A DNA stretch of 64,000 nt from Algoriphagus locisalis (GTDB lineage Bacteria; Bacteroidota; Bacteroidia; Cytophagales; Cyclobacteriaceae), in NCBI RefSeq assembly GCF_900116615.1, contig NZ_FPBF01000006.1, forward strand, positions 348,432 to 412,431. Reading direction: 5' to 3'. The notes under the pieces were generated by a model. It had not been told where the DNA came from, ran no database searches, and saw nothing but the letters and a program-made list of their open reading frames with translations. Numbering within the stretch: position 1 is the first letter of the stretch; each line of letters begins with the position of its first letter. Shown here piece by piece: positions 60,335-64,000 of the stretch. The position numbers were made by a program, and so were the translations under genes.

Positions 60335-63300
60335 ATGGACAGTACATCCAATTGTCAATTCAGCTCCCGACCACAATCCAGTGGATTTTTCGAAAGGGCG
60401 AAAATTAAATTTGGTCTGACTCATTTTTTAACCGCAGGACTCTTGCTACTGCTATTTTTTGTGTCTGGGCAGACGGCATATTCTCAGGGGCTTGGGGATC
60501 CGATTTTTGTTGAGGATTTCGGGACCATTAATGATGGGGAGACTCAACATGTTTTTAATGATACCAGGACAGGGACAAATGGTCGAGGTGTCTATTTCAA
60601 ATTTAATTCATTGAATTACATTACATCAATGGATTTTTACACACCGCAAAGGTGGAATACCTCTCCCTTTCCTTACCAGAATCAGTATAGGTCCTCTGCG
60701 CCTAGTATACCTGGAGGAGTAAGCTATAGCACCTCCCCTGCAGGAGCTAACAATAATGTCCAAAATGGTAACTGGGGGCCAGTATTTGCAAATATTAATG
60801 CAAATCAAGGAACAGGTAGAGGTGGATATTCAATAACAAATGATTCGCGCGGTTATTACCAGCCTTATTTTGCCGTTGGTCCAGATCATACCTCGGGTGA
60901 TTATAGTGGCTACATGCTTTTGATAGATGCCCACTCTTCCACTACGCTATATTTTGATAGACTGATAGAGGGATTATGCGCTGGCACAAAATTTAGATTT
61001 TCTGTTTGGATAAAGGACATGAATGGGCAAGGTGACGCAAAGCCACGTGTCAATTTTAAAATTTTAAATGGGAGTAATAATAATCTAATTGCTATTAAGC
61101 CAACTACAGATGGTGACGTATCACCTGCTGGAACTTGGAAACAATTATTTATTGATTTTCAAATGCCAGCCGGTGTTAGTAGTGTTAGACTTCAGATTGA
61201 AAACATAGTTGGTACTCAATACGGAAATGACTTAGCGATAGATGATATCAGTTTTGCTCCGCTTGGACCCCCGGCGGAGTTGGTGGGCTTAGATGCAGTT
61301 TGTGTTGGAGAGGATCCAGTATTAAAGGCTAGAATCACAAATAATGATCCACAGTTTACCTACGCAACTAATTATTTTCAATTACAATACAGGGAAGCCG
61401 ATTCTCCTGATAATTGGATAAATATCGGTTCGCCATTATCGAACCTAGGTACTTCCACAGATTTTGTCACTTTTCCTAATCCATATACCATTGCAAATTC
61501 TCCCCTAGATCCACTCACTGGTTATGAATTTAGAGTTGTTGTTGCCGGGGATCCCCAAACTTTGGAAAATGAATTTTGTAGAGTAGTGTCTCCCAAATTC
61601 ATAAATGTTTACCGACATGAGGTTGCTTTGGAAGCAGAGTCAGAGGAGATTTGTAGTGGTAGTTCTACTACAATTTCGGCTGCTGTATCAAACGGAATTG
61701 GAACGCCTACTTATACCTATGTATGGGAAAAGGAAGTTGGTGGCAACTGGGAAGTAATTCCAAATGAAAATTCTTCTACTTTAAATACGGGAGCACTCTC
61801 CGAGTCAACTACCTATAGAGCAAAAGCTTTGGTTAACAATTGTCCAGGGTCTGGGTATTCAGATCCTATTACGGTTACTGCGGTAGCTTGTACTGCGACA
61901 ATAGAAAAGGAAATCACCAATCTTGTAAGTGTGCCAATAGTCACTTTGCCAGGTCAGACAATTGATTACCGAGTTACCGTTTCTAATCCTAACTCAGTTG
62001 ACCTGACTGGAGTTGTGGTTACAGATTTATTGCCAGATGGTACTGTAGGAGTTCTGGTACAGACACAGGGTAATGATGATGATGGAATCCTTAGCCAAAA
62101 TGAGACATGGGTATATACCACTTCATATGTGGCTACCAACTTTGATTTGCAAAATGTACAATCATTAGTAAATACGGCGACTGTAGATTCCAATGAAACT
62201 GAGCCTATATCGGATGCAGCTTCAATAGGAGTATTGCCTTCTGTGGACTGTGAAAATGAGAATAGTTCTTATGGTTTTCAGTGTAATGCCCAAGATATTA
62301 CCGTTAGTGAGTTTTATCTAGGTGATCCGAATACAGGAGTGGAACTGGAGTCTTGTGTTGCAGGAAGTACCCAGTCTGCGGGTATTTGGACTGTTTTTGG
62401 GGGTGCAAATCAAGGTGGGAATAATGAGAGATATAGTCTTTTGGTTAAGTATCAGCTTTTTGTAAACGATGTATTTGTAGAAGATGTAATATTAGAGCTT
62501 TTTGGATCTACAAATATTCCTAGAGGAGTTCCAATTAAACTAACAGATTATTCATGGACTTGTGGAGATAAAATTGAATTCAAGGACTTTTTCATGTCTT
62601 GGAGTGCTAATCAAAATAATTGGCAAGAAAGTGGACCTAGATGTATTAAGTGTTTTACAGGTTTCGTAGTTAATGCGCCACTTGTAGCAAATTTCGAGTC
62701 TGACTATCAGTGCGGTTCAAATCAAGTTGCATTTACGAATAAGACTACGGGAGGAGATAATTCTTCTTATGAATTCACTTGGACCTTTGGTGATAATCTT
62801 GGTACTTCTACTGCTTCTAATCCAAGTTATACCTTCCCAGGGCCAGGTACATTTAATGTGAAATTAGAAGTAACTGACGGAGAAGAAACAACTTCTATTA
62901 CAAAGCAGGTTACAATTGACGAAGCAGTTACAGTTTCTGGCTCTTCCAATAGCGAAGTTTGTTTTGGTGCCAATGATGGAACGGTTAGCATCACCCCTGA
63001 TGGAGGAGATGGTAGTTATTCCTATTCTTGGACTGGCCCCAATAGCTTCACTTCTAATGATCAAAACCTTATAGGCTTATCTCCTGGTACTTATGAAGTA
63101 AAAGTTACTGATAGTAAAGGCTGTTTTACAATTGAGGAATATGTAGTAGGAGCTGGGGAGCAAGTTGGTCTTCCAAATACAACTGATAAGGAATATTGTA
63201 AATCCGATGAAGATTTTTACTATATAGTATCACCTACTTCAGCGAATTATGAAATAGTCTATTATTCGACTGAGGTTTCTATTGACGGAACAACAACACC

Positions 63301-64000
63301 TCTGACAGTTGATGGTAATGTAGTTGGTGAGTATTCTGTTTGGGTGAGTCAAAGAAATACTACCACAGGGTGTGAAGGAGCGAGGAAAGAAGTTGAGATA
63401 TCTATCAAAGACTTGCCAGTGCTTGTGGTTCAGAATCCAGGTCCGGTTTGCGGACCAGCCGATATTGATTTGGAGGACGCGATTTCAGAGGGTACTTCGC
63501 AGAATGCTGTTATTACTTATTACAAACTTGATGGACAGACTCCAATTCTTTTAGGCGATTCTGAAGTTTCTACATCAGGCACTTATATAATCAGAGCTAC
63601 TATCGGGGAGTGTTATGTAGAGGAAGAGGTAGAGGTAGTGATTAGTGAGTGTGCTATCGCGATCACCAAGACGGTGGCACCGACGACAGCAGACGATTGT
63701 GTCGAGGCTGGCGATGAGTTGACCTACACGTTTGTAGTAAGAAATACAGGTACGGTGACGTTGGGTAATGTCTCTGTGTCTGAGTTGAGCTTCAGTGGCA
63801 CGGGCACAGCACCGGCGATCACGTTTGTTGCCGCAGAGAGTGATAATACAGAGGGCACGCTAGCTCCAGGCGAGGAAGCGACCTACACAGCCACGTATGT
63901 GGTGACTGCACAGGATGTTGAGGCAGGTGTGATCACGAATCAGGCGAGAGCGGCTGGTCAGTTTGGCCAGAACACTCCGGTGACTGATGATTCAGGTGAG
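60335..64000 (+). CDS. Giant secreted repeat protein with SprB, PKD and DUF11-type modules (partial, runs off the window)
   Basis: At least 1222 residues from the ATG at 60335 to base 64000 with no stop; the frame is also open from 60248. A hydrophobic export segment lies at residues 36-57 (LTHFLTAGLLLLLFFVSGQT, then AYSQ). Residues 60-305 form a jelly-roll-like domain (YFDRLIEGLCAGTKFRFSVW). Residues 524-630 look like a DUF11/conserved-repeat domain (LPGQTIDYRVTVSNPNSVDL). Residues 784-860 are a PKD domain (YEFTWTFGDNLGTSTASNPS). Residues 865-930 match the SprB repeat (GDGSYSYSWTGPNSFTSNDQ). From about residue 1106 a DUF11-like repeat array starts (ELTYTFVVRNTGTVTLGNVS). Such proteins are surface adhesins or gliding-associated, normally with a C-terminal type IX secretion signal, which would lie outside the window. 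Confidence 0.85.
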   Translation, partial: MDSTSNCQFSSRPQSSGFFERAKIKFGLTHFLTAGLLLLLFFVSGQTAYSQGLGDPIFVEDFGTINDGETQHVFNDTRTGTNGRGVYFKFNSLNYITSMDFYTPQRWNTSPFPYQNQYRSSAPSIPGGVSYSTSPAGANNNVQNGNWGPVFANINANQGTGRGGYSITNDSRGYYQPYFAVGPDHTSGDYSGYMLLIDAHSSTTLYFDRLIEGLCAGTKFRFSVWIKDMNGQGDAKPRVNFKILNGSNNNLIAIKPTTDGDVSPAGTWKQLFIDFQMPAGVSSVRLQIENIVGTQYGNDLAIDDISFAPLGPPAELVGLDAVCVGEDPVLKARITNNDPQFTYATNYFQLQYREADSPDNWINIGSPLSNLGTSTDFVTFPNPYTIANSPLDPLTGYEFRVVVAGDPQTLENEFCRVVSPKFINVYRHEVALEAESEEICSGSSTTISAAVSNGIGTPTYTYVWEKEVGGNWEVIPNENSSTLNTGALSESTTYRAKALVNNCPGSGYSDPITVTAVACTATIEKEITNLVSVPIVTLPGQTIDYRVTVSNPNSVDLTGVVVTDLLPDGTVGVLVQTQGNDDDGILSQNETWVYTTSYVATNFDLQNVQSLVNTATVDSNETEPISDAASIGVLPSVDCENENSSYGFQCNAQDITVSEFYLGDPNTGVELESCVAGSTQSAGIWTVFGGANQGGNNERYSLLVKYQLFVNDVFVEDVILELFGSTNIPRGVPIKLTDYSWTCGDKIEFKDFFMSWSANQNNWQESGPRCIKCFTGFVVNAPLVANFESDYQCGSNQVAFTNKTTGGDNSSYEFTWTFGDNLGTSTASNPSYTFPGPGTFNVKLEVTDGEETTSITKQVTIDEAVTVSGSSNSEVCFGANDGTVSITPDGGDGSYSYSWTGPNSFTSNDQNLIGLSPGTYEVKVTDSKGCFTIEEYVVGAGEQVGLPNTTDKEYCKSDEDFYYIVSPTSANYEIVYYSTEVSIDGTTTPLTVDGNVVGEYSVWVSQRNTTTGCEGARKEVEISIKDLPVLVVQNPGPVCGPADIDLEDAISEGTSQNAVITYYKLDGQTPILLGDSEVSTSGTYIIRATIGECYVEEEVEVVISECAIAITKTVAPTTADDCVEAGDELTYTFVVRNTGTVTLGNVSVSELSFSGTGTAPAITFVAAESDNTEGTLAPGEEATYTATYVVTAQDVEAGVITNQARAAGQFGQNTPVTDDSGE

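Noticed and set aside
61966..63554. Small closed frames on either strand within the giant gene
   Set aside because: All overlap the continuous plus-strand frame that encodes recognisable PKD, SprB and DUF11-type modules.

Overview
The window looks like chromosomal DNA from a member of the Bacteroidota, most likely order Cytophagales (an Algoriphagus- or Cyclobacteriaceae-like bacterium). Supporting signs are a SusC/SusD pair, several TonB-dependent receptor and lipoprotein genes, a Wzi-type outer-membrane protein, DUF6702, DUF3127 and DUF5117-type families, TAnnTTTG promoter elements instead of E. coli-like -10 boxes, frequent TTG/GTG near-start codons without strong Shine-Dalgarno sequences, and a very large SprB/PKD/DUF11-type surface protein. 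The genus is inferred from family content only. I found no rRNA, tRNA, CRISPR array, transposase or phage gene.

Layout. 1-7110: a partial unknown gene, a GT-C-like membrane protein, rbfA, a LolC/E-like permease and a 1216-residue two-sensor membrane receptor of unknown function. 7291-12350: a coiled-coil membrane protein, an ABC exporter, a methyltransferase, a tandem universal stress protein and a 2H phosphoesterase. 12465-17095: a susD-susC operon with a 9-bp-stem hairpin just before the susC start and a repeated 15-mer further upstream. 17404-24239: DUF6702, HupE/UreJ, an M1 peptidase, an outer-membrane protein, a NIPSNAP protein and an M20 amidohydrolase, punctuated by near-identical GAAA-tetraloop terminators and one copy of a dispersed intergenic repeat. 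24382-26457: a small Cys-tailed protein, an RluE-like pseudouridine synthase, a MITE-like inverted-repeat element and a MoxR ATPase.

26645-33420 is a local duplication zone: lipoprotein A, a TonB-dependent receptor, a decayed cupin_5 (DUF985) pseudogene, lipoprotein B (a shortened paralogue of A) and an intact DUF985 gene. 33422-37572 carries a wecB-type epimerase, a lipoprotein, a Wzi-family protein and a SlyD-like isomerase. 37843-44999 holds a transglutaminase-like protein, rlmH, a fasciclin protein, small lipoproteins and membrane proteins, a Fur-family regulator, the second copy of the dispersed repeat and a DUF5117-type metalloprotease.

45107-49097 is the most coherent candidate for an undescribed system: a flavoprotein, a UbiA-type prenyltransferase, a type III polyketide synthase and a methyltransferase. 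Together they could build a prenylated or alkylated, methylated and oxidised phenol or quinone lipid. 49126-59899 is mainly housekeeping (MscS, nitroreductase, a membrane-anchored MutS homologue, purK-purE, DUF3127, a sigma factor with a small overlapping partner, an esterase and an aldehyde dehydrogenase). 60248-64000 is the start of a giant secreted repeat protein that runs off the window. It is preceded by a 41-codon ORF coupled to it by ATGA and is easy to miss because no stop codon is in view.
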